NCBI GenBank assembly: GCA_964589825.1
Contig: CAZPUS010000011.1
Span: 1-64,000, forward strand
Source: CAZPUS01 sp964589825
Lineage (GTDB): Bacteria; Fibrobacterota; Chitinivibrionia; Chitinivibrionales; WJKA01
Direction: 5' to 3'
DNA length: 64,000 nt
Both the position numbers and the translations under genes were made by a program. Below are positions 1 to 8,614 of this stretch, one piece after another. The stretch's first letter is position 1. Every line of letters begins with the position of its first letter. The notes below the pieces were generated by a model. It was given only the letters and a program-made list of their open reading frames with translations. It was not told the DNA's origin and did no database searches.

Positions 1-504
1 ACGCTTGACACCTCGACAGCATTTACCACGAGTAGTTCGAGTGATTCCATTGTGTTTGATAAGACAGTACTCTCTTATGGCGAGTTCTATTCCTTCGGGG
101 TACGGGCGCAACAGGGCGGAGCGCCGGCTTCTGTTCTTTCCGATACATCGTTGACGGTTTATTACTGCATCGGGGGAAATGACAGCACCTATTGCGGCGG
201 TGCATCGCTGGTAGTGCCCGACGGATCGAGACGCTACGTAGGACTCAATTACGAAGATAAAGCGTGGTTTACTTTTTACGCCAAAGAGAATGTAACGTAT
301 ACGATCAATATTGACGGATATATGGACGGGACGCTGTTACTCTATTCTTCGTGTGCGGACACTGCGACCTCGGCGAATATCGAGAGCGGATCCGGATCGG
401 ATGCGGAAATTGTCTGGACCTGCCCCACATCAGGACAGTACTACTTTTCATTGTATCGATGGGACCAGTTTCAGACAGGAACCTACCTGTCGGTGAGCAG
501 ATAA
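1..504 (+). CDS. Secreted protein, C-terminal part (truncated by window edge)
   Basis: The reading frame is open from the first base, so the gene begins outside the window; only the last 167 residues are visible. They are rich in Ser, Thr, Gly, Tyr and Asp, with no hydrophobic segment. The stretch with GSRRYVGLNYEDKAWFTFYAKE, then TYTINIDGYMDGTLLLY and later GQYYFSLYRWDQFQTGTY resembles the beta-sandwich repeats of bacterial pre-peptidase C-terminal domains, which are found at the ends of secreted enzymes. This resemblance is by eye only. A GTG at position 52 could be mistaken for the start, but the frame continues upstream with similar composition. A strong terminator follows within 75 bases, so this is the last gene of its transcript. 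The catalytic part and function cannot be known from here. Confidence 0.75.
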   Translation, partial: TLDTSTAFTTSSSSDSIVFDKTVLSYGEFYSFGVRAQQGGAPASVLSDTSLTVYYCIGGNDSTYCGGASLVVPDGSRRYVGLNYEDKAWFTFYAKENVTYTINIDGYMDGTLLLYSSCADTATSANIESGSGSDAEIVWTCPTSGQYYFSLYRWDQFQTGTYLSVSR

Positions 505-540
505 CATACACAACTGCATAATAGCAGGAGGTGTACCCGT

Positions 541-577
541 AAAGGCCGGCAATGCGGTTTCAGTGCCGGCCTTTTTT
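541..577 (+). terminator. Rho-independent terminator
   Basis: A perfect stem AAGGCCGGCA / TGCCGGCCTT with an 8-base loop is followed by a run of six or more T. It ends the transcript of the secreted protein upstream. It also shows that the GTG at 563, lying inside the stem, is not the start of the next gene. Confidence 0.9.
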
Positions 578-658
578 ATTTGTCCTCTGCGGGGGGTGAA
601 GGATACTATTTTTTATCCGAAACGAGAATGCGGCACATCAAAAAAAAGAAAGAGCGTT

Positions 659-1993
659 ATGGAAAGCTGCTGGATAACGGATTTCGGGGCGATCGGGGAT
701 GGCACGATGTTGTGCGGGGAGCCCATTCAGGAGGCGATCGATATATGCCATAAAAACGGCGGCGGTTACGTGGATGTACCCCGGGGGGTGTATCGAAGCG
801 GATCGATCGAACTTAAAAGCGGCGTGTTTTTACGACTTCACGCCGGTGCGCGGTTATGCTCTTGTGAAGAGCCCGGGCTTTATCCGCGTATGGAAGCCTC
901 CCAAAAAACATCAATAGAAAAAAAGTACATAACCGCATTTATTCGAGCAGATGGTGCCAACAATATCGGTATTGTCGGTGATGGGAATATAGACGGAGGT
1001 TACCGCAACGATGCAAAGAGCGGTTTTGAGTTCAGGCCCGGCCTTGTCTATTTCAGAGAGTGCCGTGATGTGACGATACGTGATGTTTCGTTTATTGGAG
1101 CGAATTTCTGGACCGTGCATTTGTTTCACTGTGACAACGTCATGGTGCGAGGGGTTACAATAGACAACAACCGTGAACGTATCAATACCGACGGTATCGA
1201 TCCCGATGGGTGCAGGAACGTGGTGATAAGCGATTGCAACCTGCGCTGCGGGGACGATTGCATCTGTCTAAAAACTACTTCGGGCCGGGTATGTGAACAC
1301 ATCGTGGTATCCAATTGCATATGTACGACATTTTGTGCGGCGATTAAGATCGGAACCGAATCGACCGCCGATATCCGTGCGGTAACGATGCAAAACTGCA
1401 TAATACACGACAGTACGGTCGCGATTGCGCTCTATATGAAAGATGGTGCAACCTATGAGGAAATGATGTTCAGCGGGATTAGGATCGAGTCGGGAGGTCC
1501 GTATCCGATCCTTATCGATTCGGCTTCACGATATTATGAGGAGGCGGTGTACGGGATGATTCGGGATATCGTATTCGACAACATGATCATTCGCGGAGCC
1601 GGGAGAATTCGGGTGGACGCACCTGCTACGCATCCGGTTCAGAATTTGCGTATAAATAACATCTCCTGGAAAATTACAGAGGCTCTCCAGGAAGAAATAC
1701 CTGCCCGGCCACGGGGAAGTGTTACTATTAGCGTCGACCCCGCAGAACTCGATTACGGACAAAAACGGGCGCAGATAACTCTTGCCGGGGTGAGGGAAAG
1801 CAGCATTCGCAACTGCAGCTTTATTGATGCACGAAGCGATAGTACAAGCGCTGACAGCAGGATTGTGCTTTTTGCCGCGGACACATCGGGTTTGTCAATG
1901 GATAATGTCAGATGGTACGGCCGTATGCTGGAGCCGTTGGACCCGGATAATTCAGCAACAGGAAACGATTCCGAAGGGCTGAGAATAGAATGA
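659..1993 (+). CDS. Glycoside hydrolase family 28 (polygalacturonase-like)
   Basis: This 444-residue protein has the right-handed beta-helix pattern of family 28 glycosidases, which hydrolyse galacturonan or related glycosides by inversion. The N-terminus DFGAIGDG with QEAID nearby is the usual opening of these enzymes. The catalytic region near residues 175-225 shows NTDGIDPDG, then GDDCICLKT (the paired Asp) and IKIGTES in place of the classical G-H-G/R-I-K region, which suggests a substrate other than plain pectin. I chose the ATG at 659 because it follows a purine-rich AAGAAAGAG and because the longer frame starts inside the upstream terminator. No signal peptide is visible from this start, which is unusual for a pectinase and suggests a cytoplasmic or periplasmic role on oligosaccharides. 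The gene stands alone. Confidence 0.85.
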   Translation: MESCWITDFGAIGDGTMLCGEPIQEAIDICHKNGGGYVDVPRGVYRSGSIELKSGVFLRLHAGARLCSCEEPGLYPRMEASQKTSIEKKYITAFIRADGANNIGIVGDGNIDGGYRNDAKSGFEFRPGLVYFRECRDVTIRDVSFIGANFWTVHLFHCDNVMVRGVTIDNNRERINTDGIDPDGCRNVVISDCNLRCGDDCICLKTTSGRVCEHIVVSNCICTTFCAAIKIGTESTADIRAVTMQNCIIHDSTVAIALYMKDGATYEEMMFSGIRIESGGPYPILIDSASRYYEEAVYGMIRDIVFDNMIIRGAGRIRVDAPATHPVQNLRINNISWKITEALQEEIPARPRGSVTISVDPAELDYGQKRAQITLAGVRESSIRNCSFIDARSDSTSADSRIVLFAADTSGLSMDNVRWYGRMLEPLDPDNSATGNDSEGLRIE

Positions 1994-2122
1994 AGGTTTC
2001 GTGACTGGTCGTGGATACATGAAAGGGTATGACACCGTCCAATGCGCATGATGTCAAACGTTTTTACAAATGTGGTGCATGTACCCGTACGGAATTTTTC
2101 GCCAGCTGTTTAGTGGCATTTA

Positions 2123-3655
2123 TCAGAGATCGATCACCAGGAGGGTGACATCATCCTGCGGGCTCTGGACGCTGAGTTCCTTGCCACGGAAATCACGGTA
2201 GCTGTCTATGATACGGTCTACTGCATCCTGGGCAGCAAGAGCGAGTGTGTCGAGGGAAAGTTGTTTAAGGCGGTCGAAGGTAAACATCTCTTCCTTTACA
2301 TTGTGTGCTTCTGTGAGTCCGTCGGTATACAGCAGAAGACGTTCCTTGCCGCGGCTGAAACGATGTGTCTGCTGCTCCAGCATCATATCGTCGAAGATGC
2401 CCAGAAACGTGCCGTCCGCTTCTATTGCTTTATACTCTTTTTTTTCTTTGTCAATGAGAAGTACGGGGCAGTGTCCTGCCGAATTGAAATGCATTACTTC
2501 TTCATTGGCATCGATGATGCAATAGAATATCGTTATAAAATTGTCCGATTTGACCTCGGTGAGAAAGGTGTTGTTGATGCGCTCCAGGGTCTGTTGTGGT
2601 GAGAGCCCCTGGTAAGAGATTGTTTTAAGCAGCACTTTTGCCATCGACATGATGAATGCGGACGCGATGCCGTGTCCCGAGACATCCGCAATAACGGCTG
2701 CGTAGACTCCCGGAGAGATTTCAAACATATCGTAGTAATCTCCGCCGACGGCATGTGCGGGGATATACTGCACGCCGATCGAAAAATAGTCGAGCGCACT
2801 CTCGATGTTAGGCAGCAGACCCTGCTGTACTTTTCTGGCATGCGACAGATCGGCGTTTATCTTTGCCTGGGCTTCCTGCAGTTCTTTATTAACCTGTGTC
2901 AGCTTAGTGTTGGTTACGGTAAGCTTGTCGTTGGATTGTTCGAGCTTATGAAAAATAAGATGGTTGTCGATGATAATTCCCGCCTGGGTGGCGATCGAGC
3001 TCAGAAGGGAAATGTCCTCGCTGCTGATGGTGGTGTCGGGACGAGATTTTTCCATCCACAGGACACCAAGACACGCAAAACAATTGCAGGTACTGCAAGA
3101 GCCGCGACGCTGATCCTCGGATGAGGTGGGAAGACGTTTGGTGCTGCCCGGTATACTCCAGCAGTAGGGGTTGGGGCTGTGATACACGGGGCAGGTGGTC
3201 TGGGTGCAGTCGTGGTATTCCCAGCAGCGATGTGCAGGCTTGCCGACAATCGGCATGGTGAGATAGCTGTGAGAAGAGAAACGTTTGTAAAATGGATCGG
3301 TTTCGGTATCCGGGTCTTCTACCAGTATGTGCCGGTTGAAAAAAACTGCATCGGTAATTTCTCCCCCTGCAAACCCGAGGGGAATAGTGAAGTTTTCTAT
3401 CTGTTCATCGCTGATACCTACCGAACTGGTTGCCTTAAGCTCGAATTGATCCGAATCGACGGTAAACATAATGATTCGGTCGAAGTTTGCAATTTCCTTG
3501 ATGCCAAGAAGCATTGTGGTAATAAGCTTGTCATAGTCGGTACACGACTGCATCACCTTTATAAGCTCATTGACCAGTGAGTTGTTCATTAGCTGGGCTT
3601 TGAGTGCTTCGTTACCTTTCTGTATATCTTCCGTATTGGTGTATAACTCGTCCAT
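2123..3655 (-). CDS. GAF-domain PP2C (SpoIIE/RsbU-type) phosphatase with Cys-rich insert
   Basis: A 510-residue cytoplasmic signalling protein. A GAF sensor domain spans about residues 25-235, a coiled coil about 235-275, and a SpoIIE/RsbU-type serine phosphatase domain from about 290 to the end. The metal-binding motifs GGDYYD (304-309), DVSGHG (324-329) and DDVTLLVI near the C-terminus are intact. Such enzymes dephosphorylate anti-anti-sigma or similar partner proteins in response to the sensor. The GAF domain carries an odd insert with eight cysteines: CW at 144, then C150, C155, CW at 165, and C187, C190, C192, C195, which looks able to bind metal or a redox cluster. The start ATG is preceded by GGAGG. 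No partner kinase or antagonist is adjacent. Confidence 0.88.
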   Translation of the reverse strand: MDELYTNTEDIQKGNEALKAQLMNNSLVNELIKVMQSCTDYDKLITTMLLGIKEIANFDRIIMFTVDSDQFELKATSSVGISDEQIENFTIPLGFAGGEITDAVFFNRHILVEDPDTETDPFYKRFSSHSYLTMPIVGKPAHRCWEYHDCTQTTCPVYHSPNPYCWSIPGSTKRLPTSSEDQRRGSCSTCNCFACLGVLWMEKSRPDTTISSEDISLLSSIATQAGIIIDNHLIFHKLEQSNDKLTVTNTKLTQVNKELQEAQAKINADLSHARKVQQGLLPNIESALDYFSIGVQYIPAHAVGGDYYDMFEISPGVYAAVIADVSGHGIASAFIMSMAKVLLKTISYQGLSPQQTLERINNTFLTEVKSDNFITIFYCIIDANEEVMHFNSAGHCPVLLIDKEKKEYKAIEADGTFLGIFDDMMLEQQTHRFSRGKERLLLYTDGLTEAHNVKEEMFTFDRLKQLSLDTLALAAQDAVDRIIDSYRDFRGKELSVQSPQDDVTLLVIDL

Positions 3656-4069
3656 GGGTCCTCCGAATTTGTGTTGCGCGAAAAAACGTACGTGTTTGTG
3701 TAAAACCTGCTGAAAAGATCCGCTCTAAGTGTACCTGTTACGCGCAGGTTTTTAGTATTTTATATTTTGTAACTGTATTGTGCAGTTGAACCGATCCGTA
3801 ATGGTGAGCGTTGCAGCGTTTGCAGTGATGTAATTACAAAATACAATTTAGACCGCAAGAAGCGTCTTTTTTTGTAACCTGAAAAGAGGATTGGTTTGAT
3901 GATCGCTGCCGGGAGCCGTACGGTTGTCGCGTTTTCGCACATGACGGGGCAATTGTGTTGGTTGATTCATTAATGGGGAAACGCATGTGCAGTGCGGGTG
4001 GCAGCAGATTTTTCCAACAAAAGCGCTCAGTGTCGTTGTCAACAAATGCAGTGAAGGTAAGATTATCAC
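3656..4069. other. Divergent intergenic region
   Basis: This 414-base gap separates the minus-strand phosphatase gene from maf. It holds a small hairpin around 3733-3753 (ACCTG/CAGGT followed by T5), AT-rich sequence that could carry divergent promoters, and one reverse-oriented copy of the palindromic repeat just before maf. No coding frame here looks real. Confidence 0.6.
3878..4034 (-). repeat. Palindromic interspersed repeat, copy R1 (reverse)
   Basis: The left end reads CCTGAAAAGAGG, and the arm that follows (GCTGCCGGGAGCCGTACGG) matches the reverse of the right arm of better copies. The right end carries GCAGTGCGGGTGGCAGCAG and then GCGCTCAGTG. Flanks TTGTA and TTGTC could be a decayed 5-bp duplication. 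This is a diverged copy. Confidence 0.65.
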
Positions 4070-4678
4070 ATGTATCAATGGCAGAAGGTTAACCCATCGG
4101 TTGTATTGGCGTCTACGTCACCACGACGAAAGATGATTCTCGAACGAATGGGTATCGAATGTTGTGTGCGAGCACCCCGTATTGAAGATGAGACCAGGTA
4201 TCTCGATCAGGGCGATCTCAACAGGTCGCTTCAGAGGCTCGCTGAGGCAAAAGCGCGCTCGGTGGAAGAGGTGCCGACTGATGCACTGGTACTCGGAGCG
4301 GATACGGTAGTCTTGTGTGAAGATACGTTGCTGGGAAAGCCTGTTGACAGCCAGGAAGCCGCAAGGATGCTGCGTATGCTCTCCGGGCGTGGACATGAGG
4401 TGATCACCGCGGTTGCACTCTGGTGCGCCACACATGACTACTGTGTGAGCACGGTTGATTTTACAAAAGTATATTTCAGGATAATAGAAGAAGAGGATAT
4501 TCTGGCATATATAAAACGAGCCGACTATAAAGACAAGGCGGGAGCATATGCCATACAGGATGAAGGCGCAGTGCTGGTACGTGCAATAGACGGTTGTTTC
4601 TATAACGTGGTGGGATTGCCCGTCGCATCAACAATAAATCTTTTTAATAAGTATCGAAAGGATTGCGGTAATGGATGA
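4070..4678 (+). CDS. maf: Maf family nucleotide pyrophosphatase
   Basis: The 202-residue product is a Maf-like nucleoside triphosphate pyrophosphatase, which hydrolyses non-canonical or damaged nucleotides (dTTP/UTP or modified bases) in the cytoplasm. The signature ASTSPRRKMILERMG lies at the N-terminus, followed by VLGADTVV, GKPVD, the A-x-x-ML-x-x-LSGRGHEVITAV block, and YKDKAGAYAIQ towards the end, all family hallmarks. Length is normal. The ATG at 4070 has a GAAGGTAAG upstream. The stop overlaps the start of rodZ by 8 bases, so translation of the two is probably coupled. The pairing with rodZ fits the frequent link of maf to cell-shape and division genes. Confidence 0.93.
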   Translation: MYQWQKVNPSVVLASTSPRRKMILERMGIECCVRAPRIEDETRYLDQGDLNRSLQRLAEAKARSVEEVPTDALVLGADTVVLCEDTLLGKPVDSQEAARMLRMLSGRGHEVITAVALWCATHDYCVSTVDFTKVYFRIIEEEDILAYIKRADYKDKAGAYAIQDEGAVLVRAIDGCFYNVVGLPVASTINLFNKYRKDCGNG

Positions 4679-5639
4679 AAATATGAATAACGATAATAAC
4701 GAGGAAATCCAACCGACCCGGGATCCTGATATTTCGCAGGAGTCGGTTGGTGAAATTATTCGAAAGACCCGTATAACCAAACGCATATCCATAGAGACGC
4801 TGGCCAAAGATCTCAAGCTGAATATAAAGTATATCAAAGCCCTCGAGGCGGAGAATTTCGAGGAGTTGCCGGCCGATGCCTATGCACGTGTTTATATCCG
4901 TTCTATCGCGGAATATCTTATGCTCGATCCGGACATGATAATAAAAAAATATTATGAAAAAAAAGGAGATACGTACGAGCAGATAGACGAGACGTCCTCG
5001 TTCGGTGCGGATGATATTAAAACCGGGAACGCGGGTCCCACGTTTCTGTATTTTGGTATTGCAGTCCTGATTATAGTGATAATTTTACTGGGGATCTTCT
5101 TTGGAAGAGACAGTATCGCCAACTTCGTGGGGCCCGAAGATAGTACCACGGAGGTGGTTGATACCGTGGATACGCTGGCTGGGACAGAACGGGATTCGAC
5201 GACTGCCGATACTGCAGGTGTGCTTAAAAACAAGGGGCAAAAAGAGACCGATACGGTAAAAACCGGGACGGCAAAAGAGACACCCGCAGCAAAAACACCG
5301 GTGCCGGAGACAGAGAAAAAGCGCGATGCCGAAACATCAAAACCGAAAGCAAAAGGACTCGAGCTTAAGGTGAAGGCCGCCCGGGAGTCTTCGTGGGTAC
5401 AGGTATATTCTGACGGAGAAGAGTGGAAAAATATACTTTACAAAGGTCAGTCGAAGACCTTTCGGGCTCAGGACAGCATAAATATACGCGTAGGACGTAA
5501 CGCAGTGATGCACTATACGCTCAACGGTGATCGTATTTCTCCGGTAAGTAAAGCAGGGGTTGCGGTGTTTAAAATTAATCCGTCAGGCGATATTTCGGTC
5601 TGGTCACTATCACGCTGGAAACGTACATTCGGGGAATAA
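4671..5639 (+). CDS. rodZ: RodZ-like cytoskeleton protein
   Basis: A 322-residue bitopic membrane protein with RodZ architecture. A Cro-type helix-turn-helix domain (about residues 24-100, with IRKTRITKRISIETLAKDLK and an RVYIRSIAEYL helix) precedes one membrane span of isoleucine and leucine near residues 123-145. Then comes a long Thr/Glu/Lys linker, and a C-terminal DUF4115-type beta domain containing SWVQVYSDGE and a W near the end. RodZ binds MreB through the HTH and links it to cell-wall synthesis. It overlaps maf by 8 bases and is followed 21 bases later by tatD, so the three form one transcript. Confidence 0.9.
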   Translation: MDENMNNDNNEEIQPTRDPDISQESVGEIIRKTRITKRISIETLAKDLKLNIKYIKALEAENFEELPADAYARVYIRSIAEYLMLDPDMIIKKYYEKKGDTYEQIDETSSFGADDIKTGNAGPTFLYFGIAVLIIVIILLGIFFGRDSIANFVGPEDSTTEVVDTVDTLAGTERDSTTADTAGVLKNKGQKETDTVKTGTAKETPAAKTPVPETEKKRDAETSKPKAKGLELKVKAARESSWVQVYSDGEEWKNILYKGQSKTFRAQDSINIRVGRNAVMHYTLNGDRISPVSKAGVAVFKINPSGDISVWSLSRWKRTFGE

Positions 5640-5660
5640 CAAGGAAAACCGGGCTGTATT

Positions 5661-6446
5661 ATGTGGATTGATACTCATTGTCATTGTGCTGCCCTGAGCG
5701 ACGAAGAGCTGGAAAAGACACTTTCGTATGCCAGTGAAAACATGGTTTCCGGGATTATCGATGCCGGAACCGATATTGCCACAAGCAGATGTGCGTTACA
5801 TCATGCACGAACACACGCAATGATATATGCAACAGCAGGTGTTTCTCCTGCGGATGCGTCGGAGGTGAACGAAGGATGGGACATCCAGCTGGAGGGGATG
5901 CTTGGTTCCGAATCTGTGGTTGGGGTGGGAGAAATCGGTCTGGACGGGTATCACTGCGGCCCCGAGCATATGCAACGACAGGAGCCTGTATTTATGAGGC
6001 AGCTCGAATTGGCTTTGCAGTACGGGCTTACCGCTGTAGTGCATTCGCGTGGAGCCGAACGACAGGTGCTGGAGCGGTGTCGGGCAGCGGGTATGACGAA
6101 CGTCGTTTTTCACTGTTTTACCGGCGAGAAAGAGGTACTTCGCGAGGTCCTTGACAGTGGCTATTATGTTTCCTATTCCGGAATTGTGACATTTAAAAAC
6201 TCAAACGTGGGCGATCTCGCGATGTATACCCCAACGGACAGGATATGTGTGGAGACGGACAGTCCGTATCTTTCCCCGGTACCGTTTCGCGGAAAGCCGA
6301 ATACCCCCGCAAATGTGAAATACACGGCGGATACAATCGCACGAATTAAAAAACGGTCTTCATATGAACTGGCTAATGCGATCGCGCATACAATGTCTCA
6401 CCTTTTTCCGCGTATGAACCCGCTAAAGCTGGTGCACATGGAGTAG
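5661..6446 (+). CDS. tatD: TatD family hydrolase
   Basis: A 261-residue metal-dependent hydrolase of the TatD deoxyribonuclease family with a TIM-barrel fold. It shows DTHCH at the N-terminus, GEIGLD, VVHSR, VFHCFTG, and the C-terminal ETDSPYLSPVPFRGK followed by NTPANV. One residue is unusual: the family's G-x-HP motif is GVSP here, so the histidine is replaced by serine. Family members act on DNA ends or on tRNA/oligonucleotide substrates in the cytoplasm; the exact substrate here is unknown. It is the last gene of the maf-rodZ-tatD group and is followed by a palindromic repeat. Confidence 0.9.
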   Translation: MWIDTHCHCAALSDEELEKTLSYASENMVSGIIDAGTDIATSRCALHHARTHAMIYATAGVSPADASEVNEGWDIQLEGMLGSESVVGVGEIGLDGYHCGPEHMQRQEPVFMRQLELALQYGLTAVVHSRGAERQVLERCRAAGMTNVVFHCFTGEKEVLREVLDSGYYVSYSGIVTFKNSNVGDLAMYTPTDRICVETDSPYLSPVPFRGKPNTPANVKYTADTIARIKKRSSYELANAIAHTMSHLFPRMNPLKLVHME

Positions 6447-6806
6447 GCCTTTTCTGCATATCCCGTCGCAGCGATAGCGTACTTCGATTCGGTGAAAATA
6501 ATGTAATTAATGTATATTCTGATGATAAGGAATACGGGTGACATCCCGATGTGTTTGCGTGAGGTGTTAAGTGCATAACCATCGTGAAGAGAATTATACC
6601 TAAATTGAGCGGTTTTTTTCGCGACATTCGCTACTATCCTCACTACTCTTATCTTCTCGAAAATCATGAGATAACCAACAAGGGTGTCCCGCGGTTTTTG
6701 TGAACACAATAGCAGCACGGCTCACCGCAGCTTTCATCAAAATAACCGCTCAATTAAGTTTATACAATTACGATTCGACTTTTTTAAAACGATACAGGAG
6801 GTTCAC
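6447..6806. other. Intergenic region upstream of the his genes
   Basis: The 360-base gap contains one well-preserved palindromic repeat and then AT-rich sequence directly before the ribosome binding site of the microprotein. I see no transcription attenuator such as a run of His codons. Confidence 0.6.
6599..6759 (+). repeat. Palindromic interspersed repeat, copy R2
   Basis: A well-preserved copy running from CCTAAATTGAGCGG to ACCGCTCAATTAAG. The core GAGATAACCAACAAGGGTG and the arm ACACAATAGCAGCACGGCT match the other good copies. The pentamer TTATA occurs directly before the left end and directly after the right end, as expected for a target-site duplication. Confidence 0.9.
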
Positions 6807-6980
6807 ATGTGGGTTATCGTTATACTCGGTTTTTCAGCTGCCCTGCTGTTGGTGTTTCAAGTGACGCTGGAGACCAATTCGCTGGAGCAGAATATTCGAC
6901 GTTTGATAGAAGGAATATATCGTCACTATGAAAATGGACATTCAAAAAGCAAAGAAACTGATACGAGCGCCGATTCTTGA
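6807..6980 (+). CDS. Single-span membrane microprotein overlapping hisC
   Basis: A 57-residue product starts with a hydrophobic helix (about residues 2-20) and ends in a charged tail rich in Glu, Lys, Ser and Asp. The case for expression is the ribosome binding site: a perfect AGGAGG five bases before the ATG. The frame runs 53 bases into hisC, so it may serve for translational coupling of hisC, or it may be a real membrane protein. I recognise no family. It contains no histidine run that would make it an attenuator peptide. Confidence 0.55.
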   Translation: MWVIVILGFSAALLLVFQVTLETNSLEQNIRRLIEGIYRHYENGHSKSKETDTSADS

Positions 6981-8010
6981 TCTTAAAAGCTATCATCTTG
7001 CACCGGAAAAGCCGCAGGTGAAGCTTAATCAGAATGAAAGCCCTTACGACTGGCCGGAATGGCTAAAGACCGAAGTTCTCGAGCAGTGCGGGAAAAGAGA
7101 GTGGAACCGGTATCCTCCTTTTATACCCGATGAGTTGAAGAGGTTACTCTCACAAGTCAACGGCGTATCCGAAGATTCAATAATCGTGGGGAATGGATCG
7201 AACGAGATGCTTCTGGTATGCCTTCTGTCAATTGTCGAACGCGACACCCCGGTAATAATTACTCCGCCGTGCTTTACCGTATACGGCCTTCTGGCAAATG
7301 GCCTCGGGGGTTATGAAGAGCGCGTAATGCTCAACGACGATCTTACCTTTAATGTCGAAGGGATAGTGGAAAAATGCAAAAGCAATCCTGGGGCAGTAGT
7401 GGTAATGGCCTCACCGAATAATCCTACCGGTTCGCAGATGACAAGGGATGAACTGTCGTTTATTCTCGATAATCACGAGGGGTTCGTGATACTTGATCAG
7501 GCGTATGTGGAATTCGGCGGGTACGACGCCGCAGAGCTGGTAAACGGGTATCCAAACCTCATTGTAACACGGACGTTGTCAAAAGCTGTCGGCTCAGCCG
7601 GGCTGCGGCTGGGGTATATGATCGCCGAAGCGGATATCACAGCGCAGATCAACAAAATCAAACTTCCTTATAACATTAATTTCTTTTCCATTTATGCCGC
7701 GATGAAGCTTCTTGCACACAGGGAGGTCATTTCACAGAATGTCGAGAGGACGGTGCAGCAAAGAGAAATTCTATACGATTCGCTTAGAAAACTTCCACTC
7801 GATAACTGTTACAACACACCGGCGAACTTCGTGCTTATAAGGACCGGAAGAAAGGATGCCCTGTTCAGTTATCTGAGAGATAACGGTGTATTGGTGCGGG
7901 ATGTGTCGAATTATCCAAAGCTTGCGTATTGCCTCAGGCTTTCCGTCGGGACACAGGAGGAAAATGCGAGGCTTCGGGAGCTGATATCCGCTTTCTTTTC
8001 ATCTGCATAA
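6928..8010 (+). CDS. hisC: Histidinol-phosphate aminotransferase
   Basis: A 360-residue fold-type I PLP aminotransferase that converts imidazole-acetol phosphate and glutamate to histidinol phosphate in histidine synthesis. Visible motifs are KLNQNESPYD near the N-terminus, IVGNGSNEML (phosphate-binding loop), ASPNNPTGS, DQAYVEF, and the PLP lysine in TRTLSKAVGSAGLRLGY. The C-terminal NFVLIRTG and LRLSVGT with following acidic residues complete the family pattern. The start could be 6928 or the second ATG six bases later. It begins inside the upstream microprotein frame and is followed 13 bases later by hisB, which supports the histidine assignment over other class II aminotransferases. Confidence 0.93.
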   Translation: MKMDIQKAKKLIRAPILDLKSYHLAPEKPQVKLNQNESPYDWPEWLKTEVLEQCGKREWNRYPPFIPDELKRLLSQVNGVSEDSIIVGNGSNEMLLVCLLSIVERDTPVIITPPCFTVYGLLANGLGGYEERVMLNDDLTFNVEGIVEKCKSNPGAVVVMASPNNPTGSQMTRDELSFILDNHEGFVILDQAYVEFGGYDAAELVNGYPNLIVTRTLSKAVGSAGLRLGYMIAEADITAQINKIKLPYNINFFSIYAAMKLLAHREVISQNVERTVQQREILYDSLRKLPLDNCYNTPANFVLIRTGRKDALFSYLRDNGVLVRDVSNYPKLAYCLRLSVGTQEENARLRELISAFFSSA

Positions 8011-8023
8011 CAAGGCAACTCAA

Positions 8024-8614
8024 ATGCAACGCCGTGCAACTATTACGCGAACGACAAAAGAGACCGATATAACCGTAACCCTGCAGCTTGATGGGACCGG
8101 CACTAGTCAGATCAGTACCGGCAGCGGTTTTCTCGATCACATGCTGACACTTTTTGCCGCACATGGAAAATTCGACCTTACTGTCACATGTAAAGGAGAC
8201 TCCGAGGTCGATTTCCACCACAGTGCAGAAGATATAGGCATCTGCCTTGGAAAGGCGTTTTCCGAAGCTCTTGGTGAGATGAAGGGTGTTATACGGTATG
8301 CACATATGTATGTTCCCATGGATTATGCGCTCGCCAGGGTGTGCATCGATATATGCAAACGATCGAATCTTATATATGCGGTAACATTACGGGAGACCAA
8401 GGCGGGAGATTTCGAATGCTATCTTGTGCGGGAATTTTTCAAAGCGGTATGTGATAACGCCGGATTCACCATGCATATAGATTTGATACGCGGTGACAAT
8501 GCCCATCACTGCCTTGAGGCGATTTTTAAAGCGTGTGGTAGAAGTCTTTCGCGGGCATGCAGTATCGATCCGACAACATCAGACAGTGTCAATACTACCA
8601 AGGGAGTGTTTTGA
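8024..8614 (+). CDS. hisB: Imidazoleglycerol-phosphate dehydratase (monofunctional)
   Basis: The 196-residue enzyme dehydrates imidazole glycerol phosphate to imidazole-acetol phosphate. It has the family's metal-binding repeats: GSGFLDHMLT, VDFHHSAEDIG, a second NAHHCLEAIFKA, and the C-terminal NTTKGVF. It lacks the N-terminal HAD histidinol-phosphatase domain found in enterobacterial HisB, so another enzyme must remove the phosphate. The inositol-phosphatase-like gene near 30.5 kb is a candidate (inference). It lies directly after hisC, and its stop overlaps the TTG start of the next gene. Confidence 0.95.
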   Translation: MQRRATITRTTKETDITVTLQLDGTGTSQISTGSGFLDHMLTLFAAHGKFDLTVTCKGDSEVDFHHSAEDIGICLGKAFSEALGEMKGVIRYAHMYVPMDYALARVCIDICKRSNLIYAVTLRETKAGDFECYLVREFFKAVCDNAGFTMHIDLIRGDNAHHCLEAIFKACGRSLSRACSIDPTTSDSVNTTKGVF

